A DNA stretch of 64,000 bases, taken from positions 186,001 to 250,000 of the forward strand of contig JBJOMN010000007.1 in the NCBI GenBank assembly GCA_046052345.1, read 5' to 3'. Position 1 is the first letter of the stretch; the number at the start of each line of letters is the position of its first letter. The position numbers and the translations under genes were made by a program. A model generated the notes under the pieces. It did no database searches, had not been told where the DNA came from, and saw only the letters and a list, made by a program, of their open reading frames with translations. This DNA is from Pollutiaquabacter sp046052345 (GTDB taxonomy: Bacteria; Bacteroidota; Bacteroidia; AKYH767-A; 2013-40CM-41-45). This document shows, piece by piece, positions 36,804 through 44,760 of this stretch.

Positions 36804-37787
36804 TCAGTTGATGGAGATCTCAGAGCTGTTCTGGGTATCCACCTCGTTCCACTCCTTCTTCGGGATGCTGATGATCAGTACGCCGTTGCGGCAGGAGGAG
36901 GAGATCTTCTCACGCTGCATATTGTCGGCGATGATGAACGAACAGGCGAAGCTGCCGTAGTTGAACTCCTTCTTGGTGAAGCCGACTGCATCGGTCTCCT
37001 GGTTCCAGCGACGGGTGCCGGTAACGCGAAGGACATTGTTCTTGTCGATATGTACGCGGCAGTTCTCGCGGGAGACACCGGGTACGCATACCTCGATCTT
37101 GTAAGCGCGGTCGGTCTCCAGGATGTTCACGGTAGGGATCCAGCTGATGAAGTCGCGGGTGCCGTGGTTAGCGAAAGGCGTGCCGTTCTTGCTGAAGCTG
37201 TTCTGGAAATTGGTCTGAGGAACCATCGTGTACTGGCCGTCAGCGAGGTTGATGGCAGGCTGGTAACCGTTGGAAATGGCGTTGGTGATGCCGTTCGTGG
37301 AGATACCGCCGGTCACCGGCTGGAACGTGTTGTAAGGAATCTGGTTGAAAGGAGTAGCAGGAATGCTGTTCCAGGTCGCCTGCGTCGTGGGTATATAGGA
37401 AGGAGTGTTCACCGGATAGAAGCCGGGCTGCGGTGTGGGGAAGTAAGCGGCCGGTTGCTGATAGGAGAAAGGCTGCTGGTAGCCAAATGGTTGCTGATAG
37501 GCCGGGTAGGCTACAGGACCCCAAGGACCGGAGATGGGCTGGAAGGGCTGGGTCTGGTAGTATCCGGGCTGCTGAATGCCCTGGGGGATGATGGTGCCGT
37601 TAGACGGAGTGAAAGCCGTGGGCTGCTGGAAGTTGGCGTTCGAAGACTGGCCGTTATAGCCGTTATAACCGTTGAAAGTAGTGCCATTGGTCATCGGCGT
37701 GCTCTGGCCGTTCTGCGTGCGACGGAAAGTCTGGGTTTCCATTTCGATGGTCGGGGCATCGGTTTCAAAAACATTTTCTTTTTTCAT
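36804..37787 (-). CDS. Small heat-shock protein (Hsp20) with long uncharged Q/N/P/Y-rich N-terminus
   Basis: An ATP-independent holdase of 327 residues; usual bacterial Hsp20 is about 140-160. The alpha-crystallin domain is at about residues 216-312 (IPTVNILETDRAYKIEVCVPG, then NGVLIISIPKKEW). The C-terminus ends EISIN, giving an I-x-I oligomerisation motif at 324-326. Residues 24-199 are low complexity, rich in Gln, Asn, Pro, Tyr, Phe and Gly, with local tandem units (QQPFGYQQPFSYQQP at about 98-112). They contain a single charged residue, D183. This resembles prion-like or condensate-forming domains. No signal peptide, so it is probably cytoplasmic. A strong terminator follows. Confidence 0.9.
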   Translation of the reverse strand: MKKENVFETDAPTIEMETQTFRRTQNGQSTPMTNGTTFNGYNGYNGQSSNANFQQPTAFTPSNGTIIPQGIQQPGYYQTQPFQPISGPWGPVAYPAYQQPFGYQQPFSYQQPAAYFPTPQPGFYPVNTPSYIPTTQATWNSIPATPFNQIPYNTFQPVTGGISTNGITNAISNGYQPAINLADGQYTMVPQTNFQNSFSKNGTPFANHGTRDFISWIPTVNILETDRAYKIEVCVPGVSRENCRVHIDKNNVLRVTGTRRWNQETDAVGFTKKEFNYGSFACSFIIADNMQREKISSSCRNGVLIISIPKKEWNEVDTQNSSEISIN

Positions 37788-37888
37788 GATGTGATTGTTT
37801 GAAGTTGGTTAAGAACACTTTTTGCCTGCCTTAGGCACCGGAAAAGTACTTGGTAACTGAAAGGTGCCGTGGAAGGATCGCACGACAG

Positions 37889-37909
37889 TTATTCACGTAA
37901 TTATCCACT
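37889..37909 (+). other. Pair of DnaA-box-like sequences
   Basis: TTATTCACG (37889-37897) and TTATCCACT (37901-37909) lie in the same orientation, 12 nt apart, in the sHSP-HU/SPOR intergenic region. Each differs from the strict consensus TTATCCACA by one or two bases. An AT-rich stretch (ACTATAAAAAAGATA) follows. Two boxes are too few to call an origin; they may be regulatory or chance. Confidence 0.25.
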
Positions 37910-38003
37910 ATAAAAAAGATACAGCGGACCTTTAAGTGGCCGAATTCGCAAGAAAATGAAGAAAATACGCCTTAAGGTTGTCGTGCCGACGAGGAGCGGT
38001 ATC

Positions 38004-38930
38004 TTACTTGCGCACGATGAGCACGTCAGTGCCGTCAGTTTTCAAGCGCCGCTGAAGGGCTATCGCGTCGGTCTTGCTCTCGAACTGGTCCAAAGTAACT
38101 ACATGATAGCCGCGCTTGTCCGTGAAGGCGGAGGCGTTCGAATAGCCCGCCGTTTTCAAATCCTCTAAAAGTCGCTGAGCGTTATCCTCTGAACGGAAAG
38201 TGCCGGCAACGAGATAGTAATAAGATGTAGGAGTGGAAGCGGTCTTCGCTGCAGGTGAAGTATTTGTCAGGGTCGCTTGGTCTGCGGTCGTAGTAACCGC
38301 AGCAGCCGGCAGGTTGTTGGTCGGTTCGACTGTTGCGGGCTCAGCCGTTGCTGCATCGCTGCTGCGCACGACCGGGATTTCGTTCCGTCCTTCCTTCGGA
38401 AGGGGAATGGCAGTGGCATCGACACCCAGATACAGGCGGTAGGTCTCATACAGGAACCATCCGCTGATTGCCATCAATAGAACTGCGACAACCGTTCTTT
38501 TCAGCAAAGACTTGCCGGAAAGGCGTTCAGCGCCTACGGCAGTTTCCGTTGTTTGACCCTCATTCCCGCCTTCCTCGGCAGGGATATCCCTGTTGAACCG
38601 TATGGTATTGGAGTCGTCCAGGTAGAAAGTGCCCACCTGTTGCAGCAGATAGGCCCCCTCGTTTCTCATCTGCTCCCGCACGTCGTGGACGTATCCGGAA
38701 ATCGAGGACAAGGCTTCCTCGTAAGAGATGTGTTCCTGGCCGGCAATCTGCTCGGCCAATACGCCGTCGTTGTACTGTAACGTGGTGTCGAAGCTCAGGC
38801 TGTCCTCGCCGCTTCTTTCGGTTCGGGCATCATCCGGATTACCCGTGATTCGGAAACAACCCATTTGCGGGATGATCAGGATCTCCTCGGAGCGGAGCAA
38901 GCTGCGGATATGTCTTTCTACCCTTTCCAT
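38004..38930 (-). CDS. HU-CCDC81-type and SPOR domain membrane protein
   Basis: A 308-residue protein. The N-terminal 130 residues look like the paired HU-CCDC81 bacterial domains (IRSLLRSEEILIIPQMGCF, and the GTFYLDDSNTIRFNRDIP strand). One membrane helix (TVVAVLLMAISGWFLYETYRLYL, about residues 165-187) follows, then a Ala/Thr/Pro-rich linker and a C-terminal SPOR domain (YYYLVAGTFRSEDNAQRLLEDL to VLIVRK). SPOR domains bind denuded peptidoglycan at division sites, so the C-terminus should be periplasmic. This domain combination is typical of Bacteroidota. Precise role unknown. Confidence 0.85.
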   Translation of the reverse strand: MERVERHIRSLLRSEEILIIPQMGCFRITGNPDDARTERSGEDSLSFDTTLQYNDGVLAEQIAGQEHISYEEALSSISGYVHDVREQMRNEGAYLLQQVGTFYLDDSNTIRFNRDIPAEEGGNEGQTTETAVGAERLSGKSLLKRTVVAVLLMAISGWFLYETYRLYLGVDATAIPLPKEGRNEIPVVRSSDAATAEPATVEPTNNLPAAAVTTTADQATLTNTSPAAKTASTPTSYYYLVAGTFRSEDNAQRLLEDLKTAGYSNASAFTDKRGYHVVTLDQFESKTDAIALQRRLKTDGTDVLIVRK

Positions 38931-39012
38931 GTACCGTTGGCGTTGGGCCTAAGGTAAGCAAAGGATGACATTCCCCGAACCGGGACTTTTTAAAAAGGGA
39001 CTGTTGATAGCC

Positions 39013-39813
39013 TCATTCCAGGGAAGTGCGAAGGTTCTTCATCTCCTTCTCCAGGCGCGAGAACTTTTCAAGAAGATCGTTCTTCGGCAAGGCTTCTTCC
39101 GGAAGTTCGTTGCTCAGGTAATTGCAGAATTTCCAGACTTCGCGTACTTCATTCACCGGAATCTCATACGGTTCGTATGCCGGATTGAGCGATTTCAGCA
39201 GCAGCGTACGGTTCTTCTTCAACTGGTTGCAGGCGATCTTGAAGACGATGCCGTCGTCCTGGGTGAGGATGACATACCCCGTTCCGTCCTTGATGTCGTT
39301 CCAGTTCTCGACATATTCCCCGATCACATAGGATTTGTCCGGTATCGGTTCCATGGAGTCGCCGCTGATCTGGAACATACGGTACTTTCGCTCCGAGAAG
39401 AGGATGGGCAGTTGGAAAGTGGGCAGCTTCTTGATGAATTCCGGATCGGCGAAGCCGTTCCTGTAGCCGGCTTTCGCCTTCAACGGCACCACTTCGATGT
39501 TCTCGCGGTTCGAGCTGTCGACGGTGGTGGCCAGTACCCGTAACCGTGCCCCGGTGACGTAAACATCGTTTCCTCTTTCCAGTTCGTTCAGCTGGAAATC
39601 GGACAGCTTGCTGAGGTCCAGTTTCACCAGCGTGTCGATGGACACCTTGAAATACTTCGAAAAGGCGATCAGCATTTCAAGTGTCGGATTCTTGATGCTG
39701 CCGTTCTCGTAGCTGTTAAGCGTCGAGCGGGTCACATCCAGTTCGTTGGCGACGATGTCCTGCGTACGGTTCCTCCGTTGACGCAGGAGTTTGATGTTGT
39801 TGTTGAAGAACAT
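39013..39813 (-). CDS. XRE-type HTH regulator with S24 (LexA-like) peptidase domain
   Basis: A 266-residue LexA/CI-like repressor. The N-terminal HTH (residues about 5-60) reads RQRRNRTQDIVANELDVTRSTLNSYENG. The S24 domain contains the serine motif ISGDSMEPIPDKSYV and the lysine in GIVFKIACNQLKKN, the catalytic dyad of self-cleaving repressors. The C-terminal 35 residues form a short coiled coil. It is divergent from dinB, with 208 bp between the two starts that hold several dyads. By analogy with other Bacteroidota it is the likely SOS-type regulator of dinB and dnaE; that is inference. Confidence 0.9.
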   Translation of the reverse strand: MFFNNNIKLLRQRRNRTQDIVANELDVTRSTLNSYENGSIKNPTLEMLIAFSKYFKVSIDTLVKLDLSKLSDFQLNELERGNDVYVTGARLRVLATTVDSSNRENIEVVPLKAKAGYRNGFADPEFIKKLPTFQLPILFSERKYRMFQISGDSMEPIPDKSYVIGEYVENWNDIKDGTGYVILTQDDGIVFKIACNQLKKNRTLLLKSLNPAYEPYEIPVNEVREVWKFCNYLSNELPEEALPKNDLLEKFSRLEKEMKNLRTSLE

Positions 39814-39830
39814 GCGGTCTCCGGTTTTTC

Positions 39831-39879
39831 TCCGCGTGCCCTGCGCCTTTGCGTGAAGGTTTTCACGCAGAGACGCGGA
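39831..39879. repeat. Nested inverted repeat in the S24 regulator leader
   Basis: Inner arms TGCGTGAA (39850-39857) and TTCACGCA (39862-39869) are separated by GGTT. Outer arms TCCGCGT (39831-39837) and ACGCGGA (39873-39879) extend the structure. The sequence looks like two opposed copies of a degenerate heptad-type repeat (CTCTGCG/CGCAGAG). It starts 18 nt before the S24 regulator ATG, so it could be an operator, an mRNA hairpin or a dispersed repeat. Confidence 0.6.
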
Positions 39880-40021
39880 GTCCGCAGAGTGTCATATAAC
39901 AATCAAGAACTGTTACGAGGACAAATATAATGACTATATTATGATCATGCAAGAAGATTGTAATGCGATCATTTATTCAAGTTACAAGTCCCGCGCCACC
40001 AACCACCAACCATCAGCCACC

Positions 40022-41164
40022 ATGTCCACCATCGTCCATATGGACCTTGACGCTTTTTTCGTCTCGGTCGCCTGTCTGGAGAATACGGCCCTCCGTGGCA
40101 AGCCTGTCATCATCGGCGGCTTCGGCGACCGCGGTGTCGTATCCGCCTGCAGTTACGAGGCCCGCGCCTACGGCGTGCATTCCGCCATGCCCGTCCGTCT
40201 GGCGCGTCAGCTTTGTCCGGACGCCATGTTCGTGCGCGGCGACTTCGACCGCTACTCCTATTATTCCGATATCGTCACGGAGATCATCGAGGAGAGCGTA
40301 CCGCTCTACGAAAAGTCCTCCATCGACGAGTTCTACCTCGACCTGACCGGCATGGACCGTTTCTTCGGATGTTACAAATGGGCATCCGAACTGCGACAGC
40401 GTATCACCCGGGAGACAGGATTGCCGATTTCGTTCGGCTTGTCGCTCAACAAGACCGTTTCAAAGGTCGCCACCGGTGAAGCGAAACCCAACGGACAGCT
40501 CAGGGTCGATACCGGCACCGAGAAGGGCTTCCTCGCACCGCTCAGTGTCAGCAAGATCCCGATGGTAGGGGAGAAGACATACAGGCTGCTGCGCAGCATG
40601 GGTGTCGAATACATCCGGACTCTTCAGGAGATGCCGCTGCGTCTTGTCGAACACGTGCTCGGAGAGAACGGTAACGTCATCTGGAAGAAAGCCAACGGCA
40701 TCGACCACTCTCCCGTCGAACCCTATACCGAGCGCAAATCCGTCGGCGCCGAGATGACGTTCGACCAGGATACGATCGACCTGCACCGGCTGCGGCAGCT
40801 CATCGTCGGGATGACGGAAAAGCTGGCGTTCCGGCTGCGCACCGAAAACCGCCTCACCGCCTGCGTGACGGTCAAGATCCGCTATTCCAATTTCGATACG
40901 CATACGATGCAGTCGCGCATCCCGTATACCTCCGCCGACCATACGCTCATCGCACGGGCGAAAGAGCTGTTCGACAAGCTGTACCACCGACGTCTGCTGG
41001 TCCGTCTTGTCGGTGTACGCTTCAGCCATCTGGTGTCCGGGGGACATCAGATAAACCTGTTCGAAGACAGCGAGGAGACCATACGCCTGTACCGGGCAAT
41101 GGACGGCCTTCGCAACCGTTTCGGCGAGAACGCCGTCCGCAGGGCGGCAGGCATGCGGAAGTGA
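40022..41164 (+). CDS. dinB: DNA polymerase IV (Y family)
   Basis: An error-prone translesion polymerase of 380 residues. The catalytic motifs are MDLDAFFVSV at the N-terminus and SSIDEFYLDLTG. GLSLNKTVSKVATGEAKPNG (fingers/thumb) and the GEKTYRLLRSMGV helix-hairpin-helix follow, then a little-finger domain. The start MSTIVHMDLDAFF is the family start; an in-frame ATG at 39941 adds 27 unrelated residues. It is divergent from the S24 repressor gene. A short DnaE, its usual neighbour in related cassettes, starts 7.2 kb downstream. Confidence 0.95.
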   Translation: MSTIVHMDLDAFFVSVACLENTALRGKPVIIGGFGDRGVVSACSYEARAYGVHSAMPVRLARQLCPDAMFVRGDFDRYSYYSDIVTEIIEESVPLYEKSSIDEFYLDLTGMDRFFGCYKWASELRQRITRETGLPISFGLSLNKTVSKVATGEAKPNGQLRVDTGTEKGFLAPLSVSKIPMVGEKTYRLLRSMGVEYIRTLQEMPLRLVEHVLGENGNVIWKKANGIDHSPVEPYTERKSVGAEMTFDQDTIDLHRLRQLIVGMTEKLAFRLRTENRLTACVTVKIRYSNFDTHTMQSRIPYTSADHTLIARAKELFDKLYHRRLLVRLVGVRFSHLVSGGHQINLFEDSEETIRLYRAMDGLRNRFGENAVRRAAGMRK

Positions 41165-41176
41165 TCCGTCATGCTG

Positions 41177-42136
41177 TCACGATGACATCCAATAATACAA
41201 AGGCATCCCGAGCGTGATGTTGAACGGGAATGTGACCCCGAGCGCCATCGGGACATAGAGTCCCGGGTCGGCTTTGGGCAAGGCGATTTTCATCGCTGCA
41301 GGTACGGCGATGTAGGATGCGCTCGCCGCAAGGATGGAAAAGATGAAGCGGTTCCCGGTATCGTCGGTGATGAAGCCGCTGAGGTAGGCTGCCATACATC
41401 CGTTCAGTGCCGGAACCGCAATCGCGAAACAGGTCACGAACCAACCGTACTTCAGGAAGGCTGAAAACCGCTTCGCGGTGACCATTCCCATTTCCAGGAG
41501 GAAAATGGCCAGGAATCCCTTGAAGATGTCGGTCGTGAACGGCTTGATCCCTTCTGCCTGGCTGTTGTCGGCGATCATGCCGATAAGCATGCTTCCCAAG
41601 ATCAGCAGCACGCTGCCGCTGGTGAAAATATGCCTGGAAATGAACAACAGGCTGGCGGAGCGGCCCGGATCCTCTTTCGAACACGCCTTGTGAAGCAGAA
41701 CGCCGACGATGATCGCAGGGGCCTCCATCAGCGCCATGACCGCGACCATGTGTCCGCCGTAACCGATCTTCTGTATCTCAAGGAAAGTGACCGCAGCAAC
41801 GAACGTCACCGCACTGACTGATCCGTACGCCGAAGCGATCGCTGCAGCATCGCTTGATTCCAGTTTCCTTCTCAGTATGAAATATGTGTACAGCGGTATG
41901 GTGGCTGCAAGAACGACCGCAAAGACCAGTGAAAGCACGATCTCGCGGCTGATTACGCTGTGTGACAGCTCCTGACCGCCCTTGAAGCCGATGGAGAACA
42001 GCAGGTACAGGGAGATGAACTTGCTGCTGGAGGCGGGGATTTCAAGGTCGCTCCTGAGGATGGCAGCCAGTATGCCGAGTACGAAAAATAACAGTGTCGG
42101 ATTGGTCAGGTTCTTAAGTAGTATCTCGAATTCCAT
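41177..42136 (-). CDS. SbtA-type sodium-dependent bicarbonate permease
   Basis: A 319-residue membrane protein with about ten helices. It matches the SbtA/DUF897 family: NPTLLFFVLGILAAILRSDLEIP, YLLFSIGFKGGQELS, SAYGSVSAVTFVAAVTFLE and the second-half repeat MGMVTAKRFSAFLKYGW. Cyanobacterial SbtA imports bicarbonate with sodium; function in heterotrophs is inferred. No SbtB (PII-like) gene is beside it. It is the last gene of an operon icd - small membrane protein - DUF6671 - sbtA, 12 bp after DUF6671. Confidence 0.88.
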   Translation of the reverse strand: MEFEILLKNLTNPTLLFFVLGILAAILRSDLEIPASSSKFISLYLLFSIGFKGGQELSHSVISREIVLSLVFAVVLAATIPLYTYFILRRKLESSDAAAIASAYGSVSAVTFVAAVTFLEIQKIGYGGHMVAVMALMEAPAIIVGVLLHKACSKEDPGRSASLLFISRHIFTSGSVLLILGSMLIGMIADNSQAEGIKPFTTDIFKGFLAIFLLEMGMVTAKRFSAFLKYGWFVTCFAIAVPALNGCMAAYLSGFITDDTGNRFIFSILAASASYIAVPAAMKIALPKADPGLYVPMALGVTFPFNITLGMPLYYWMSS

Positions 42137-42148
42137 GGCTGTAGCTGT

Positions 42149-43015
42149 TCAAGGGTTGCAGTGGTCGCAGTACATCGGGTCTTCGTGCGACTTATCGTGC
42201 GGATTCATACGTATTTCCAAATGGTTGCAACGGTTGCACCTGCTGACCAACGCCAAGGTCGAGCGCGTCGGGGATCCGCAATCGCCGCAGGGAAGACCTT
42301 CCTTCACTTCTTTCACCGTGAATCCGGGCCAACCGCAGCCCGGACAACAGGAGACTATCTTCTCGAGCAAACCGGTGGTCGCACGTTCGATGACTTTCAT
42401 GCGAGTCGGATTGAACATCGCCCGCATGTCCGTTTCGACGTACACATTGCCGAATTGCTGCCGGATGCGATGAAAGACTTCGTACAGACGGTCCGTGGAG
42501 TTGATGCCTTTCTCCAGGACATCGGACAACTCCTTCCCGTTCCTGAGGATCAATCCGTGCTCCGGGAAACCTGCTTTTGCGGCAAATGCTTCCAGCTCGC
42601 CCGGGTCTTTTATGTCCGCACCGCTGAAATTCGTCTCCGTGCTGATTTCTCGGTGAACGACCTCGATATCGTTTTTTCGGTCCTTGAAGACCAGGATCTC
42701 CTCATCGGCAGGTACGAATATGAGATAGGGGTGCGGACCGAAAGATCCTTCGCTGGCGACACCCAGGTCGATGCCGCAAAGATCCATGGCCATTTGACAC
42801 TTGGTGCGCGCAGCGGTCAACGGGTCATCAGTCCGTATCCTTTCCCCGGTGAATGTGCCCAGCTCATCCGTGTCGAAACCCGTCGGAACCGTGTGCTCCA
42901 CCCCGAGCATTTTCAGGAATGAAGGCGCAATCGCATCTTCCTTGCGGTGCATGGTGGCGATAACCAGCTTCCTTCCTCGGAAGATGCCTGCGCCGTTGGT
43001 TTCGGTCGGGGGCAT
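42149..43015 (-). CDS. DUF6671-like protein with C-terminal zinc ribbons
   Basis: A 288-residue probably cytoplasmic protein. The N-terminal part (KLVIATMHRKEDAIAPSFLK, TGFDTDELGTFTGE, ASEGSFGPHPYLIFVPADEE) matches my recollection of the DUF6671 family. The C-terminal 80 residues carry paired cysteine knuckles: SCCPGCGWPGF, LPCGDCGSPTRS, SRCNRCNHLE and MYCDHCNP, the look of one or two zinc ribbons. Function unknown. It begins 1 nt after the stop of the small membrane protein gene and is followed at 12 bp by sbtA, so cotranscription with icd and sbtA is likely. The start MPPTETNGAG was chosen because upstream sequence belongs to the small gene. Confidence 0.78.
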   Translation of the reverse strand: MPPTETNGAGIFRGRKLVIATMHRKEDAIAPSFLKMLGVEHTVPTGFDTDELGTFTGERIRTDDPLTAARTKCQMAMDLCGIDLGVASEGSFGPHPYLIFVPADEEILVFKDRKNDIEVVHREISTETNFSGADIKDPGELEAFAAKAGFPEHGLILRNGKELSDVLEKGINSTDRLYEVFHRIRQQFGNVYVETDMRAMFNPTRMKVIERATTGLLEKIVSCCPGCGWPGFTVKEVKEGLPCGDCGSPTRSTLALVSRCNRCNHLEIRMNPHDKSHEDPMYCDHCNP

Positions 43016-43016
43016 T

Positions 43017-43202
43017 TCAGAACACTCCCGCTTCAGCAAGGAACTTCTTTGCGAGCAGGAAGCTGATAAGGGCCGTTGCCCGGAACAGTTCAGGATGCGG
43101 CAAAGAGAACGAAAGGCCGAAGGCGGCGACTGCACTTCCCAGCAACAGGAAACCTGCAACTTTCCTGAATTCTCTCTTTCTCGTATTAGACAGTTCTGTC
43201 AT
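43017..43202 (-). CDS. Small membrane protein, unknown function
   Basis: A 61-residue protein. A basic N-terminus (SNTRKREFRK) is followed by two hydrophobic segments (VAGFLLLGSAVAAFGLSF and FRATALISFLLAKKF). Translation support: it lies 36 bp after icd, its stop is 1 nt before the DUF6671 ATG, and it has the operon's orientation. I do not recognise a family. It could be a small partner of the permease. An in-frame ATG at 43226 would add eight residues. Confidence 0.6.
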   Translation of the reverse strand: MTELSNTRKREFRKVAGFLLLGSAVAAFGLSFSLPHPELFRATALISFLLAKKFLAEAGVF

Positions 43203-43238
43203 GGTGTCATAATTTTTTCTGATCAACGCAGATATTGC

Positions 43239-44675
43239 TTACTGTCCTTGACCCAAGGAAAAGGCCGGCTTTCCGTTGAATGCGTACAGGTTTTCGGTTT
43301 TGATGACGTCTATGTTCTTCTCGTCGGCTTCTTTCAGGAGACGTATGATGTCGGCCTTCGTCATCAGCTTTCCACTGTCCGGCTTGAAGCGGCACCGCCA
43401 GTGGTCCGTGCAGAAGGTCTCCGGAAATCCCTGTGGATAGACCTTGATGCCCCGGTTGGTGATCATGTCCAACGAAAGGATGCCGGCATCGACCTTGTGC
43501 AGCTTTCCGGCCAGCTCGTCAGGATCGGTTCCTGACCAGTGTACGAAGACATCCACACCGACAAGCGATTTCTCCGCCGGTTTTTTCCGGGTGTATTTCG
43601 GAAGGTTCGGTTTAACGTTACCGTTGTATGCGACGGAGGGAAGTCTCGAAGGCCGTTGGCCGAAATTCCGGATCACTGCCTCAGCGAATTCACGGGTTCC
43701 GACTTTCTGCGTACTCACTCCCTCCTTGTAGATGTCATAAGTATGTATGCCGTCCTCGATCGTCTTTAGCCATGCGTTCTGCACTTTCTCCGCGACATCC
43801 GTCTGCCCGATGTGGTTGAGCATCAGGACGGCGCCCTGCAGCAGCCCGGACGGATTGGCCATGTTCTGTCCCGCGCGACGGGGCGCCGAACCGTGGATGG
43901 CTTCGAACATGGCGCACTCTTCGCCGATGTTTGAGGATCCGGCCATTCCTACGGAACCTGCGATCTGGGCGGCGACATCGCTGAGAACGTCTCCGTACAG
44001 ATTAGGCATGACGATGACGTCGAACGCCTCCGGCGTGTCCGCCATTTTAGCGGCACCGATGTCGATGATCCAGTGTTCGTTTTCTATTTCCGGATAGTCC
44101 GGAGCGATTTCGTTGAAGACCTCGTGGAAGAGTCCGTCGGTCTGCTTCATGATGTTGTCTTTGGTGAAGCAGGTGACCTTCTTCCTGCCGTAGAGCCGTG
44201 CATATTCGAATGCGTAGCGGATGATCTTCTCGCAACCCGGCCTGCTGATGAGTTTCAGGCACTGGACGACCTCGTCGGTCTGCTGATGCTCGATGCCCGC
44301 ATACAGGTCTTCCTCGTTCTCTCGTACGATGACGATGTCCATTTTCGGATGCTTGGTCTGAACGAACGGATGAAGGCTTACGCAAGGGCGGATGTTGGCG
44401 TACAAGCCTAGGAATTTTCGGGTGGTGACGTTCAGGCTTTTATATCCCCCGCCCTGCGGCGTTGTGATAGGCGCCTTCAGGAACACTTTGTTGCGGCGGA
44501 TGATGTCCCAGGATTCCCTGGAGATGCCGGAAGTGTTTCCGGCCAGATAAACCTTTTCCCCCACTTCGATCTCGTCGATTTCGATCTGCGCGCCGGCGGC
44601 CTTGATGATGGCCAGCGTGGCATCCATGATTTCCGGACCGATTCCGTCTCCTTTTGCGATGGTGATTCTTTTCAT
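43239..44675 (-). CDS. icd: NADP-dependent isocitrate dehydrogenase with C-terminal extension
   Basis: It converts isocitrate to 2-oxoglutarate in the TCA cycle. The 478 residues contain AKGDGIGPEIMDATLAIIKAAG, substrate-site residues in the segment around ANIRPCVSLHPF, VRENEEDLYAGIEH, the metal aspartates in NLYGDVLSDVAAQIAGS, and EAIHGSAPRRAGQNMANP. A C-terminal extension of about 140 residues (from about 340) follows the dehydrogenase core, as in Thermus-type and many Bacteroidota enzymes. It is the first gene of the icd-sbtA operon and divergent from a lysR gene; an upstream CAACTTTG element is a plausible -7 box. Confidence 0.93.
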   Translation of the reverse strand: MKRITIAKGDGIGPEIMDATLAIIKAAGAQIEIDEIEVGEKVYLAGNTSGISRESWDIIRRNKVFLKAPITTPQGGGYKSLNVTTRKFLGLYANIRPCVSLHPFVQTKHPKMDIVIVRENEEDLYAGIEHQQTDEVVQCLKLISRPGCEKIIRYAFEYARLYGRKKVTCFTKDNIMKQTDGLFHEVFNEIAPDYPEIENEHWIIDIGAAKMADTPEAFDVIVMPNLYGDVLSDVAAQIAGSVGMAGSSNIGEECAMFEAIHGSAPRRAGQNMANPSGLLQGAVLMLNHIGQTDVAEKVQNAWLKTIEDGIHTYDIYKEGVSTQKVGTREFAEAVIRNFGQRPSRLPSVAYNGNVKPNLPKYTRKKPAEKSLVGVDVFVHWSGTDPDELAGKLHKVDAGILSLDMITNRGIKVYPQGFPETFCTDHWRCRFKPDSGKLMTKADIIRLLKEADEKNIDVIKTENLYAFNGKPAFSLGQGQ

Positions 44676-44694
44676 GACGTGTTATTTGGTACTG

Positions 44695-44702
44695 CAAAGT
44701 TG
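44695..44702 (-). promoter_or_regulatory. Putative -7 box of the icd operon
   Basis: Reads CAACTTTG on the minus strand, one base off TAnnTTTG, 19 nt before the icd ATG. It is followed by CA, as in the TACCTTTGCA box upstream of lepA. The AT-rich dyad at 44711-44726 lies directly upstream of it. Confidence 0.4.
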
Positions 44703-44710
44703 CATCGGGT

Positions 44711-44726
44711 TTATTATAAATAATAA
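44711..44726. promoter_or_regulatory. AT-rich dyad between lysR and icd (candidate LysR site)
   Basis: TTATTAT-AA-ATAATAA is an inverted repeat with 7-bp arms in the 85-bp divergent region. It fits the loose T-N11-A form of LysR sites and is placed to act on the icd promoter. AT-rich composition (ATAATATATATTTACAATAA continues the run) means it could be chance. Confidence 0.35.
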
Positions 44727-44760
44727 TATATATTTACAATAAATACCATAAAATAAATTA

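Noticed and set aside
37956..38168. 70-codon plus-strand ORF (MKKIRLKVVVP)
   Set aside because: Most of it is antisense to the SPOR domain of the gene at 38004-38930. The K-rich start looks plausible but there is no other support.
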